Below the pieces are notes generated by a model. It had not been told where the DNA came from. It searched no databases and saw only the letters and a program-made list of their open reading frames with translations. Below, in pieces: positions 11,185 through 27,576 of a stretch of DNA of 64,000 nt. The stretch covers positions 16,184,001-16,248,000 of the forward strand of contig NC_090784.1 in the NCBI RefSeq assembly GCF_040054535.1, given 5' to 3'. This DNA is from Antennarius striatus. Taxonomy: Eukaryota; Chordata; Actinopteri; Lophiiformes; Antennariidae. Each line of letters opens with the position of its first letter. Positions within the stretch are counted from its first letter, which is position 1. The position numbers and the translations under genes are program-made.

Positions 11185-12659
11185 CTGTGTCTGTGTGAAT
11201 GTGTGTATTTGTGCGAGCAAGTTGCCATTACCAGTCATGTGACCCTGGTTTTGTTGGAATGAGGCTGGTGACAACCATGTGTCTGCACACGTATGGGTAG
11301 GGGGAAGTGAACTCCAGCGGTCTTTCTGGCGAGGAAGAAACTCTTGCAAACACACACCGGTGTGTACATGCATGCTCACAGTTCCAGGAAATGCTTTAAT
11401 TAGGACACGAGAGCCTATATAAATTCCCCCTTTTCAGACATGGGTCTTTCAGTTTCAAGCGAACTGAGTGGGAGGAAGGTGGGGACAGAAAGAGAACAGG
11501 GGAGGGAGAATGGGAGGTAAAACAAGGTTTCGCCTGTTTTGGCCCTGAGATTTCTCAGGTTGGCAACAAAATCAACCGCTAACTGTAAGAAAATGTCCTG
11601 ATTCCCCTTTCTTTTTTACTTTTTTTTTTTTTTGCATGCAAACAAGGAAAATTACTCCTGAAGTCAGGCTGATGTTAACCAAAGAAAGAAGTGGGCCTTA
11701 GCTTGGAATTCCCTTTAATTTGAGCATCCATAATCCACGTCTGTATTGCTCTGACTTCTGTTTTCACCATAATAGACAGTTGCTCATCCACCGTGAGGCA
11801 ATAAAGGCTCAGTAGTGACTACACACTGTCCGTAATCCAGTCCTCTGCTACCAAAGTTCAGTCTTGCCCCCACTCGATCTGTGTCAATAGAGGAAGTTCT
11901 GTATCTGCCATTTCCTCTTTTCAGTAAATGAGTTTCTCTAGCATTTGACAGTCCTCCCTCGCTCTCGACCACCATCCTGGCGGCCCACGCCATCGAGCAT
12001 CAACCAGTTGGCAATTGGTTGTGACTCGTCTTCTTCTGAAGTGTCAGGAGAAAAAAACAGGCTTGAGAAAAAGCTACGTGCCAAAGGAGTGCTTATGATT
12101 CAGCTTTTCTAGTAACGGTGCAATCGTTTCTGGATGTAATGAGCGGGTGGTTATCATAAATGCATACAGTGAGACAACACTTAAGGGAAAGTGAGAGCAA
12201 ACCCCCAAACATGAGCAAGACGATGGGCGTCATATTTGCTGAAGTTGACCACTTTCATGTGATGTTCACATGGGAACCCAAAGGCTTGCGTACGTTTGTA
12301 AAAACATGGTTTTTGTTAAGATTTCAAAAATAATTGTTGCAGAAATGACATAAAACATCTCATAACGTCCGTGTCATTCTCCCCTATTCACCCTCAAGAA
12401 ATGCTCTGCAGCGATGCCTACGTTAACTGTAAGTCGTCAGTCAGGAAGGTGACACATCTTTCACTCATGTTTTTCTAGCTATGTTATTATTTTCTCATGC
12501 TGCTCCAGGCCTGTATATTTCTTTTTTTTTCTGTGCTTCGTCTCAGAGACCTTACTTGTTTTCTACGTTTGAATTTCTTATCTCTCTTTCTGCTGTAGTG
12601 GTCGACCATCTCACAGGAAGAGGAAACCGATCAGGATCAGTTAAATTTGCAACACTTTG

Positions 12660-12662
<3 letters not shown>

Positions 12663-12743
<81 letters not shown>
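12663..12743. repeat. (TG)n microsatellite, 81 bp
   Basis: An uninterrupted TG run, one of the longest in the window; the source of several spurious open frames. Confidence 0.97.
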
Positions 12744-12745
<2 letters not shown>

Positions 12746-13968
12746 AGTGCTTTTGCAATGCCTTTCCTGTCAGTAGAGAGGTCAGTTGTGTGGGAGAACA
12801 GAGACTCTGAGACCCTCCCAGTGATGTGGCAACGAAACACAAGATAGACGGTGTGACCACGGTAACAGTACGCTGTTCTCCCAACAGACACTGGTTACTA
12901 AATGTCAAGTACAGATGGTTCTACTGTTTTGTTTGTCTGTTATTTTTCTTTGTTTGAACCCATTTCCACTCATATTGATGAATCCTTCCGCAATTATTAC
13001 CTTTACTCCCTTGATGCACGACTACGTTCACAACTAGGTTCTGCTGGGAGTTACTGATGTATTTTTAAGCGTCGATAAACAAATACGACAAAAAAAAGGC
13101 AGTTTCTATTTCAAAAGAAGTTATCATAGTTAAGTTGTGTATGTCCATTTTTTTTTTTATAATTACCACATTTATTTCTCTATAGAAGGTTACATCAGTT
13201 TAGAATAGATACAACAGTTTGTGAATAGAGCTTATATAATAATAATAATAAAACTAGCCTTTTAACATAAATATTATATCCCTATAATCTAGTTTTCCAT
13301 TATTGTGAGACACACACATACATATCGAAAAGCTTAAAGTTTCCCCAAAATACAGAAAACGTTAAGTGATGAATATACTGTATTTGAAAATACAAATTGT
13401 CTGTTTGTCTGTTTGTCTATCTTTCTACCATCCATCTATCTGTGGTTGGTTTCTTTGCATAGATTTTGAAGAATTCTGATTTTGAACAATTTCTAAGAAA
13501 TTATTTAGTCATGAAATGAATAATTTAAGGAGGATTCGTTTTGGTTTCTACCAGTGTAAAATAAAGATTGTATAATAAATAATAAATAAATATAGTATAC
13601 AGATATGGCTGTACTTCAGGATTAACACTTGCACATTTGACTTGTTTGTAACATGGAGAGGCCTGGTAACACACACACGCATGCATTCACGAACGTGCGC
13701 GCACACACACAACACCTGCTGAGTTATTGGCTATGGTTAGAATGATAAAGTGCATTTGACTGCAATTCCACTTTTTAGAAGAGGTCTTTACGTTGTTTTT
13801 GCTCTCTGTTGCTCTCTTGCGTACGAATCAACAGGAGGAACGGTGTGTGATTCAGCCGACGCTCAGGCAGCATGTGTGTTGGATGGAAGTGTTGGTCAGA
13901 TAAAGAAGGGAGAGACAAAGGGTGAATGAAGCACGAAACCTCCTCGTCAGCATGTCCTCTCTCTCACA

Positions 13969-14079
<111 letters not shown>

Positions 14080-14153
14080 CATCTTCGGGTGAAACTCCCT
14101 TCTGGTGATGCTAATGATAGAGGTGGCTGCTACTGCATCTCTCCCTCTGACAT

Positions 14154-14156
<3 letters not shown>

Positions 14157-14239
<83 letters not shown>
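14157..14239. repeat. (CA)n microsatellite, 83 bp, right half of an inverted pair
   Basis: An uninterrupted CA run, the inverted partner of the TG run at 13971-14075. Confidence 0.97.
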
Positions 14240-14241
<2 letters not shown>

Positions 14242-16349
14242 GCAGGGACTCTTGTGCTACTTCCTGTGACTGCGTGCTTGTGTTCACCTCTTGCTCGATG
14301 GTTCTGTTTGTCTCCCGGCCGTCGTGCCGACGCTCCTCTCCCTTCTCTTCCTCCTGTCTCCCCCCTACCTCTCCCCTTGTAATTTAACTCTCTCTTCTCT
14401 TGTTTCACATCTCCTCACTAACACAGATTGTTTGAGGCTGGGACTAGATTTTCCTGTCTTAACCTTCTCTCTCATGTGTCTTATCTCTTACCATCTCGAC
14501 ACCCACTACCCATCCATTCGGTCTGATATGCCTCACCTCCCCCATACCCTGCGTTTTCTTGTGTGATTTCTAAGAACGTGCATGTTTGTAGAAAACACAC
14601 CTCCCTCATACCCCACTTGTTGTCTCTTCTCAAATCTCACACGATTTTCCTCTTTCCAACCTCAGATTGATTTCTTTTCCTGCATCTCTCTCTTCCTTCC
14701 TCAGTAAAAATGCTGCTTAAAAAAAAAACTTAAAAAAAAACAAAACAGCAACCTGTTGTTCATGGGGAAATATTTTTTACACATATTAAATCAACAGATT
14801 TGATTTGTCTTTAAGCATTTAAAAGCTCTATATGGGTAAAGAATTACATTAAACCTGTAAGGTATATATGGAGCTGAGTTACTTGGATGAGAAAACTTTT
14901 TTTTTAAATTTAAGCTGTAATATTTAGATAAAAACATTGGTATTTGAACTGCACGCAGAACAGCTTATATATCAATATAATCAATATATTACAGTTGGTA
15001 AGAATTTTTGAATGTAATTAGTTTTATGGTTAAACAAAAAATAAAATCGAGTTAAATTCTCTTATCTATTCAAGTTGAGTAAAAAAAAACTGACTAATTT
15101 CTTCGTTTTTCTTACGAGTAATTATTAACTGAAAAAATTCAAACATGCATCTACAAAATATGAATTTCTCTATGAATTACAAAATGTTAACTTAAAAAAA
15201 TACTGGGAAATTTTACCCATCCATTCTAAAGAGAGTGTAATGGCTGCAAAGAGACTTGTCTGTCAGGTTAGAGGTCAGTGGATGTCGCAGGCTGGGGTGT
15301 ATATGTTCACACAAATGTCTTGTCCCTTGTGCTGATAAGCTGATAATCCTCCAGCAGACTCACACTGGTGTTCAGGTCCGCCATGCAAACCGGCTGCTTT
15401 TACAGTACAGTGGAGTGTTTGTGGTCGGGTGAGGGGATGAGGGCCTCTGCTCTGCCAGCCAAATGAATAATGTAATGAGTTCTAAGACCACAATGTGTGC
15501 ATGTGTCCACACATACACCCCGTGATGTCCCATTTACGATAAGGTCAGCAGAAGACTCGGCTGCAATGCGCTTTTTTTTTTTTTTTGGTTTTGTTTAAGT
15601 TAAAAACACAGAACAAACTTCTATTGTGTAATGTCAGCTTTTTGACTTCGTTTTTTTTTTTCCTCATAAATTTCTCCTGAAGTTCAGTCATGCTCGAGTC
15701 ACCCTAATTGTCACCATGATGTCTCAAGTTTGTCTTTGACAAATTCAAATGCAGATTCAAATTCTCCCTGGTTGCATCTGTTTTTATATCTCCTGATGGG
15801 ATGCAAATATCCGGACGGAACTGGGAGGCTGGCTGGGAGGTGCATGTGTTCTTACTTCCCGATAGAGATGAGCTACGTTATCAGAGGACGATAGTTTCTC
15901 TGTTGCTGGTATAGTTGTTGTTCCGGGTTCTGTAGTTGCATAAATGTGAAGGTTTTGTACTCAAAATAATCCTGCTGTAGTGTTCTGCTTGTGTGAGTGC
16001 AGCTTTGGTTTGGTTCACCCCCCACCTCCCCATTTCCTCCTCCCCTACTCTTCTTCAGAGGTATCCCACTAGAACACTCCACTTTCTGCCCAAAATAAGT
16101 GAGTTGTAAAGACAGTGGAACCTTATGTCTTTCTTCACCCTTAAAGCCGGTCAGACACAGAAGAAAGGTGGTGAGAGGAAGACGAGTGTGTGGAGGAAGA
16201 ACGGTACGATCTTAAATCTTACTTTCCATCTGTTTGGCTTCTGCTGTTTTTCTGGCGCAGTGGAAGTTTAACAGTGTGATTTCTTATACTGCGGTTATGA
16301 ATAACCTCAACTTAACTTAAACTTCTGGGTTTTATCTGAATGAAAGTGG

Positions 16350-16350
<1 letters not shown>

Positions 16351-16381
<31 letters not shown>
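16351..16381. repeat. (GAT)n microsatellite
   Basis: About ten GAT units in a row, in the presumed zbtb7b intron. Confidence 0.95.
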
Positions 16382-16692
16382 TGAGGAAATGTGAGTGATT
16401 CAGTGTTGGCGTCCTACGTGTCCTTTTTTTTTTCTCTGTGTGAGAATTGTGCTGTGATCAATGTTATAACCTAATTGAGGTGCTAAGACGTCAATCTGTC
16501 CACAAACAGGAGTTTTATAACGTTCATAGTGTTTTTTAAAATGCTACATCTTGTCACGTCTGCTCTTACAACGTCATTTGTTTACTTTTCATATTTATCC
16601 TCGAGAGCTAACCAACCCCCCCCCCCATTACTTGAATATTAAAAGTACTGTAAATGCAACAAATGCAACCAACCATATATGCTGACCTTAAG

Positions 16693-16793
<101 letters not shown>

Positions 16794-19700
16794 CACACAA
16801 ACAAGTACAGGCACTTTGGAAAACATCTGACATCAGAATTTCTAAAAGCAATTCTCCTTTTCCTTCTCAGCCCCAGTTTTCTGTGAATAGTATAAAGTCA
16901 TATTTTCCCTCTTACTGCTGGAGTCTGATATAATTGAGTTGGACTGGGAAAACTTACAGCCTTTAATGGAAAGTAAGACCCACAAAAATAATACCAACAG
17001 TTCTAGTTAGTCATCAGTCATCACACACTCTCACCATCTAGTAGGTTTTTCACGATATAGGCGATGTATACTGCTTTCATACAGAGAATAAATCTGTGTG
17101 CAGGATTGGATGATCCAATCCTGCTGCTGTCATTTTCCAGGCCTTAACACAACTTTGTTTTTTTTGTGTCCATAAGTTACGTTGAATTGTGCAGTCGACA
17201 GTAATAAGGGATTTAAGTTTCCATTTCCTCTTTACTATAAATGAATCCACAATGGATTGAACATTTTTCATTTGACTCTTAAGTTATATGGTCCAATCGG
17301 GCTTTAGGTTTGTGACACCTGGTGAGGCTAAATGATTTTAAAATTGCTCCAAATGCAACAGTAACTTTGGAATTAATAAATTCATCTTTTTATTGAAAGA
17401 GACAAAAGAAATGAACGTAATAAATGTAAGGACTGAGGAAACCATCAAGTAGCAGAGGAGGTAAATTCTTCCGTCGTCAAATAAGTGGGAGGTGAGGACA
17501 TAAACGAAGACTCTGTCAACATTTGCTGGAAAGGAAACATCTGAACATTTGTAGTATGAAGAAAAGCAGCTCTTTAAAGATACGACCGTTGTCGGTGAGC
17601 TCTTTTAGTAGTTATAAAAACTAACGTTGAAATTAAATGACACCCCTAAAGGCAAACACATATCACAACCAGACTTAAGCTCTGAAGCTGTATTAACATG
17701 AATAAACTAAAAATGCAATTAGATCTTATGATAATGCTTGTTTGTGCCATCTGCCCGTGGGCTGTTAGTTACATTTGTTAGAATGTGTTCCAACATTCAC
17801 CAACGTATGCAGATTTGATGCACAAGAGAAATAAGGAAGGACAAGAGATGTGAACAGTGTTTGGGTGGTGTGAGCGGTTATACGTGTGTGTCACGTTAGT
17901 GTTGGGTGACACAAATATTGACTGGAGTCATTCTATCCTCTTTGTAATCTTGTTATTTTCCAAAAACATATGTTCTCAGGTTTGTATGTTAAAAAACAAA
18001 CTCGAACCACCCATGATGCATTTGTTTTTCTCTGCCCTTCGCCGGAAATCGAATACGCTCATCCTGAAACCCCTTTGTGTCACGCTTTACCTCAATGCTT
18101 TGCTCCAGATTTCTGTTTCTTGGCACTTCAGTTACTTTTTACCGACTTGCTGCATTTCAGAGAGTGAAAATACCGATCTCCTTTAAAGACACATTTTAAT
18201 GAAAATTAAATTATATGGTGATCAGTTGATATGACAATTGGGTTTATTATCATTCCAATTTCTGTACACAAGTGAGATGGACGTGATAAATGTCAAAGAA
18301 TGCTTTTATAGCTTAGAGATTTTTTTTTGACAGCCATGATGGCTCATGATGACATTTTTTATAAATCTTATATCTATAAAATTCATTAGAAAAATCCCTA
18401 AATCACATGGTTACATCTTCACATGTCTAATTAAATCTCCATCAGTGCTGAGCTTTGCCTCTAGTAATCCCTTCATAACAAAAGGTTATGCCATTTACTG
18501 GCCACATCTTTATATTATTTTACAATGGAACTATTCAGGGGAAGTTCAGATCGGTCCATGACTTTTGTTGTAGCTAAACAACTGTTCCAGTATATTAGAT
18601 TTCCTGATTCTGCTGGGTGAATACTGTCCAAAATGTAATCACCATTTCCAATCCTTTGTCTGATCAACATACCACACGAAAGTGTCCAAAATCTTTGGAG
18701 TTAAATCTATAACTTCTAGATAGAAAACTGGAATAAATATCTGACCCATTATGAAGATAGTCATCTAGTGTGTTGCATATTTAAGGAACACAAGTTGGAT
18801 ACTAATTCATATGAACATATTTTCTGTTTTGCAATGAGTGTAAATATCTCCTGTAGTGGTCAGGGTTTATTTTAATCGGTATAATGTGGCGTGCTCAGGC
18901 TCCAGAGGAACAGCTCTGTGGACCAGTTTGTCTTTGTGGTACGATGTAATACGGTTAAACTCTCATATTGCACCTACCTGAATGCTTGATTGAGTGTCGT
19001 ATGAGTCATAATGGCAATATGATTTCTTACATGATTGTTCAATTTTGACATCAAGCTGACTGAAATATTTCTGTTGCGTTCTGGGTGAATGTGTTTTTTT
19101 CCTGCCAAACCAGTTCAATTAAAGTGTGGTCTGAAGCGTATTTGTTCTTCATCATCCAGTATCCTGGCATAACCTTAGACACACTCGACCCAACATACCT
19201 TTAGGCCTCTTTCTAAAAAAAATAAAAGGGAGAGACTGACATGGAGACGTTGTTTATCGGAAAGTGTTCGGAAAATAGGCCGTTAAGTTTTTGAGAGAAG
19301 GCAAGTAGGCAAGTTGGGGGGGGGGTGTATATGTGTGTTTCTGCCTTCGTCACTTGCACCCTCTTTTGATAAAACAGGAAGGAGAGTGAGTGACAGAATG
19401 TGCAAAAGAGGCAGACATCCCCAAGGATGAAGGCTTAACGTTAATGTCTGATGGTGAGATGAGACCGTTTGAGTTACACATCTGAACGTAGACCAAAACC
19501 TCTCTAAAAAGGGCTTGATTTCACCGAGAGAAGTAAAGCTAGGGTGAAGAAGAGCAAAATGGATGCCCTGAGACACGCACTGCCTCGCCTCCGGCTGACT
19601 GTACCCATGCCAATGAAGACAGGGAAGGTAAGGTTAACATTTGATGTTAAGAGAGGAGACAAGGGGGGGCATTTGTGAGTCTTCATCTTGTTTGGAGTTT

Positions 19701-21176
19701 CAGGAAAGATTAAAATAACCTACAAATGGCAAGTACATAATTTGGCTCGCTCGTAAGTTTTTGTGTAAATGGGTGGGGCACATTTGTACATGTTTTATGG
19801 GCTTCTGTCAAGATCGTCACTTAGTGGGTTAATGATAACAATAGCAGGTGGGGGAGCCACAGCAGACTGGCAGGCAAAGTGAATGTACATGTTGTGTGTA
19901 TGGGTACGTTTGTATTGCTCCTGCACCTGTGTGTTTAATAGGGTGTGTTTTGGAGCAGGTTAGTCAGGTGGATGCAGCATCGTTGTGCAGAGCCCTCTGG
20001 GCACGGTGTGAACTCTCTTATTGGATGGCCAGGGGGCTGCCAGTTGCTATGGGAGGGAGATAAAGGCCGGGGAGGTGGAATCTGTGTAAGCGAGTTGTTT
20101 GTGGAAAATCTGGTCTGCTCAGGTGTGCATGAGATATTGTTGAGCAAGTATAGTGTGGACAGGGTGAGGTGCAAGCTCAGGGAGCCAGAGAAGGGAGGCG
20201 TTGGGTCTTATTACCGCAAGGCCTCGTTATGTCTCACAAAGACAGATAAGGAAAGTTGCTGTCCTTGCGTGACTTCCATTCCAACAGGTTGCCTTGATGT
20301 TGATTTACCTGTTGGTCAAAAAAACAAAACGTTGGGTTCATTAAAAAAACAGCATAGGATTGAAATAAACCGTAAGTAGTTACTCTACATATTCCACATA
20401 AAGTTAGTGGATTGCGTACTTTCATTTCAGTCCTCATCGAGGCTGCAATTCCATTCTTGCTGGGGTTTTTTTTTCTCCTTCCTCATTCATTTGCTGCTAT
20501 CCCCTCCCCCTCCCCTCATCGCCGCAGACAATGACTTCCTCTCCGTCTCTTGCATTTCTTTTTCTTTCTCCCCTCTCCTTTAGTTCTTCTGTCTTCCCCA
20601 GGTATTTTTAATCAAACGGCTAATGCTATAAAGGTTTCACGCTGGCATTAACCTTCTGCACTGAGGTTACGGCTCCTGCTGTATTTTCTGCCTAATCCTT
20701 CATCCTTTCTGCGTCACATTTATCAACCACTTTACTTTATGTCTCCTTCTGTTATAAAGATTATTTCTCCCTCTCCTTTCTGTTGTAGTTCAACTCTCCT
20801 TCCAGCTCAATTATCTTCCAGTAATACCCCAACCCCTGTCACACCAATCAAAATCACTGCCTCCTGATTTGGTAATCTGGCTAGAGTACGGGGGGCAGGG
20901 ACAGGAGGATAAGGTGGGAAGTTGTTGCTAAGCCTGGTTTAAATTGTCCCTCCAGTAAAAGAAAGTCCTTGTGTCAGTCACGCTATGGAAGATGTACTTT
21001 TAGATAACTTTGAATTTATTCGCGGCTCTCGGAAAGACGCAGTTTACTCTTTGGGTGTTCAAAACTTACAAAATGGTAAAGCAAAGGAATCAAATTTTAT
21101 TTGTTTTAAGGCAGACTGGACCAGGAGAGAAGTTGTAATTTGGTGAGATGTTAGTCTTTCCACCTTCCCTTCCTGA

Positions 21177-23015
<1,839 letters not shown>

Positions 23016-25280
23016 TCTATAATGGCTGTGTGTGTATTCATACATGTGTCCATGTGGTAAAAGATCCACATTAAAATAAATCTCACTCAGGTGGCTGGAC
23101 TGATGACCTGCTGCGCACATAGAGAGAGTGCTTAAAAAAGAAACAACTAAATGATAAAAAGACAAAGAAATGTAAAACGGGTTTTCTGAGATGTTTTAAA
23201 TGTCTGTTTTCTGCCTCTTGGAATTTGATTTCACTTCTCTTTCATTTTCCATTTGATGTATTTTTTTTGTTTTTTGTATTTTAAGTTTGAGCGGTTTGAA
23301 TTGATTTTTCTAGCTGGAGACATTTGTGTTGAGTGTGTGGTTACCTCTAATGCTTTTCACTATGCAAACTCAAGTCCAGAGCTGTAACATGTAAGGATTG
23401 TTGAAGATGTATATTTTAGTTACAAATATAAATGCATTGATTCAGGGGCAATTAAGAATTCACATCACGTAGATCACAAGAATGGATTTTTGTGCCCACT
23501 GGCCTCTAGTGGCCATCAGTGGAAATGTAGTCTAAAGAATACAAGTTATTCTGTACATTATAAGCAATAATGTTCTTTGCGTCGTTTCTTGTTTGTTCTA
23601 GAAGCTTTGCTTTGATTTGGTGCTTGGACCAAAGATTTTAGTTGACCTGTACTCTTAAGTCTTAGATTAACAGAGAAGTGAATTGTAGCCAATGTTGGAT
23701 ATGAAGAATGAATTCTTCCCAACAGTTTTGATAGCCATGAGAAAGAATCTTTATGTTTGAGTGTTTCAAAGATGTAGACTGTGTTAAATGTTGGACCAAA
23801 AGAGACAAAGTCTGGTTCCATAAGTTGATGCCGATTATGTTGAAAATGATTGTTCTTTCCTCAAATGCTGTGGATTTCTGTCTTCCAATGCACTCATTTG
23901 AGTTCCTTGTTTGAGAAACAAATGTAGATTTAGGGCAAGTTGGGTGGGGGGGCAGGGTGAATGACATGGTTTGCCCTTTTTTTCTGTACTTATTTATTTA
24001 TTTTTATTTATTGTTCTGCTGATATTCTTTTGTGAGACCAATTCCAAGGTGAGGGGCACTTAAAATTTGAACTCAGTGTCTCTTATATACCTGAACGCCT
24101 TTCTTTGTAAGGGGTTTGCATGTCTACTCTTGGCCATTCTTCCTCAAATGCATTCTTTGCACATTTAACCCTGTCAGGTACTGCAATAATACAGACACAT
24201 TCCATCCTCCGGGGTCGAGAGAAGGGAGAGTAAAAACCTTTGTTGTAACTGGAACACAAAAGTACAGCATGCTTCTCTGTTGTTAATCCAACATGTATAG
24301 TATTGTATCACAGAATTGCATGGAAGTTCTTACAGATCGTCCACTGCTGTGTCTAAGGGGGCCATTACCTTCAACCAAAAACCTTTATAGCTTCACGCTT
24401 TCCCTCGACCAGTGTATTCAGTCTGATGCAATCATTACTAGTTTAGAGTGACAACAGTTGTCTTTTTATTTCCTATTCTCTTGAAGACCATGTGGTCAGA
24501 ATCTCCTGTAGTCATGCTGGTCTGACCTTGTGTGCACTATCCACTTCTAGTTTTGTAGTCGAGTTGTTGTTTTTTTTCAATTTATTTGCACTATGATATT
24601 TGAGAGCTTCAAGCTGTTTGTCTGTCTAGCCCATCAGCACAGTCTGTGTGATTTAAGATTGTAATTCAAAATTACTATATTTCTTTGAAATCCACATACA
24701 AAGAATTCTCTTCCTCCTACAAAATGTACAGAATTATAGTCAATATAATATATATTGGGATGAAGTTGCCTTAGAGTTTGTTTTTTTGTGCTGCACCTAC
24801 TCAGGAAACCTTGAGCAATGCACTAAGTGAATATATAAAATGGGAAGAAATCTTTAGGTGCTGTAGGGCTGTTTGGCCAGTGGTTTCAAAATAAAGAGAT
24901 TTTGCGTTTATGGTTTGATGTTGCTCAACAAAATAAAAGAAACCTTTTATGTGGGAAAAACTAGAGAGGTAATCATGATGATAGCAAACTACTGGCCTTA
25001 CTGGAACCAGTCCTACCGGAATGGCAGTGTGACAGTTGACCCTGTTCATGAAGGGTGTTCCCAGAGCTTTGTGAATGAATGCGTTAAATGATGCCAGCTG
25101 TGAATCATGTTTGTATAAGAGGGCTTTTTGTGTTTTTTTGTTTTATTGACTTTGGTGAAGGGACATGGGGTCTATTCTAAGTTAAGACCCCGCTATCAGG
25201 GATATATTTTTGTCTTTCAGTTTTTAGTGGAACCTTTTGTTTCAGTTGTAAAGGAAAAATAAAAGATCTCCTAGCTTGCT
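23016..25280 (+). other. zbtb7b: Long 3' UTR of zbtb7b with polyadenylation signals
   Basis: No reading frame or acceptor follows the stop. An AATAAA at 23075-23080 could give a very short UTR. Further AATAAA motifs occur near 24892 and 24930. The best terminal signal is AATAAA at 25258-25263, followed by a GT-rich stretch (CTGTGTTTTGTTTCTGGG), as expected downstream of a cleavage site. This gives a UTR of about 2.25 kb. Which site is used cannot be told from sequence. Confidence 0.6.
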
Positions 25281-27060
25281 GTGTTTTGTTTCTGGGTCAT
25301 TGATTTATATCACAAAAACATCTCTGGGGGGCAATAATTAATGTTTATATCAGAGTTGGAAAAAATAAAAATTAAATACTGTACAGTATATTGGATTTTT
25401 TAAACATTTAAAACCCCATCATATAATCATAGAAAATTAACAGGAAGTCTGTAAATGTTTTGAGATATGCTAATGGCACATTGGGACACAGTTGGAAATG
25501 GGCCTTGATGAAGTGCCTGATGAATACATTTTTCATTCAATCATTATATTTGTATTCAGAATCTATTTCAGGATATGCATAAATTAACGGGTTATCTTCA
25601 CCATAGAATTCCATTCATACCCCTTATTAAACATGCATAAAGACAGTTAATGAGGGTGGGGGGCCTGTGACATGACCCCCATACTAAACAATGCCGTTTA
25701 TGAGCACGTGTGTAGCTTCACCTGTGGGCGCGACACACAGGTGGGCGACATCACATCCTGGGAGAGGATGTGATGTCATTCGTTGATGCGCCTAAGTTAA
25801 TTAAAGGTAGTAAAAGGTAGTAACAGACCCACGCTAAGTTTGGATTTAAATGTAAGAAAAGTGAAATTAAGAATAGAGACATACAGAAATTAACCTGTTC
25901 AGGCACATAAGACGCTGGTGAATCGATCTACGGGTGCCTACAGGGTTCATCCTTAGCGGATATGGGGGAGGCGGCGCGCTGTTGCGCGTCAGGCAACGGA
26001 TGACCGAGTCAGATTATATTCAGAGATTATTAACAGAATGTTTTCCAACTACAGACAAAAGCACGGTGGTATTCTGCATAGCTATTTTGAATTAAATTGT
26101 TTTTGGGTTAAAATGTGTTCATATTGGAAGAGAAAAATCACACAGACAAGCATGAGGGGTTTATTTGATTGTCTCTCATCCATCACACGCCATTAGAACA
26201 GGGCTGACAGCGTGGACATCCTCCAAAGCCTCAGCAGCAGTTTACTGGTGTAATCAATACTGATTGAGATACAGTCACTAGTGATTGTGCCCCCCCCCCC
26301 CCCATCACTGTCACCTACAGGGCAATTATGGGGCCAATGTAATAGTGGTGTTGACGTCCCTGACGCTTCATGTCACACTGAACTCAGGTCAGCTGCCTTT
26401 TTTGCATTGTCCATGTTTGCGTGTTCGTGCGTGGGTTTCCTCCGGATTCCTTTTAGCCCACAAACACTCAATAGTCCAGAATTACAATTATAAAAGACTG
26501 AGGCCACTTTCACCGGCCGCTCTGGATTTATTAATGATAGTATGAGAATTTCTGTTTATATTTCGCAATGAGATGTTTTCACGATTTCGTCGCTCCACTT
26601 CCGTGATTTTTTTAGGGGCAGCTTCAACGCATGACCTCAGGAGAGTCTTCCACGGAGAACATCCCTGACATGTGCGGTGTGATGGATTTTGAAGACTTTC
26701 TGCACTGATAAGTACTTCTGTGGCGGATAATTTACATGCAAAAATAGACCATCAGAATGAGACTTGCTTCTCTCAGCCTGATGAGATCCGAGCATCACGT
26801 TTGGTTCGGTCTATTACCATGAGCTGTGAGCAGTGAGCCTCCTGCAGGGCATCCGAAGAATTACAGCGTATTTATCATAGCTCTGGTACTTCACGCTTTT
26901 TCTGTTTGATAATTACGATTATCTATTATCACAATGTACTTACTCATACAGAAACTGTTGAACAAATTGGGAAAAGTAACCACTTGCTGAGTGCATTAGA
27001 GTAAACTGTAATAGTGGAAAAAAGCACATTTCAATCAATCACACACACAAACATCACAAT
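25281..27060. other. Intergenic gap between convergent zbtb7b and khdc4
   Basis: No coding exon is seen. It contains a pair of adjacent hairpins (25719-25777, listed separately) and a run of 14 or so C after 26289. The rest is ordinary AT-rich sequence. Confidence 0.5.
25719..25777. repeat. Two adjacent short perfect hairpins
   Basis: The first is CACCTGTG (25719-25726) with CACAGGTG (25736-25743), which also forms facing CAGGTG E-box cores. The second is GACATCACATCCT (25747-25759) with its exact inverse AGGATGTGATGTC (25765-25777) across a GGGAG loop. They lie about 460 bp past the zbtb7b polyadenylation signal. Function unknown. Confidence 0.8.
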
Positions 27061-27068
27061 AAATTAGA

Positions 27069-27576
27069 TTTATTTAATAAAAAGGGTAAGCTATTATTTT
27101 ACTACATACTAATTGAATAGGATCTGTACAAAAAGGATGATAGAAAAAAAATAGGCCAATGACTTGAACAGGAGAAAAAAAATTAGGTGACAAAATACAA
27201 AAATCTGCATTATGAATAAAATGATGTTAAACATTGCCTTGCATGACTGTTTTTACAAAGATATACAAACACTTTGTGGTGTTTTAACTGAATTCCAAAT
27301 AAAAGTAGGAGCAGAGTATCACTCAGAAAACGGTCTATCACTCTATGATATAGTTCCTTATATCAATCATCTTCAAAACTTGATGAAAAAAGATGTGATT
27401 TATGTTTGCGAATGTTTTTAAAAAATTAATACAGCCATTCAGCATCGAGTACTACAATAATGCTGCAACCAATATGTAGAGTCTTCCCCACTATGAATGA
27501 GTGATGGAAAACGACAGGTTCAGTTTGGGTGAATAACCTAAGACTCAGCACAAAGCACCGAAAAGCACTTCCTGTT
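27069..27576 (-). other. khdc4: 3' UTR of khdc4 with polyadenylation signal
   Basis: The stop codon of the last exon is at 27577-27579. On the - strand an AATAAA (27069-27074 as TTTATT on +) lies about 500 bases beyond it and is the first good signal seen. The region is AT-rich without coding character. Confidence 0.5.
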
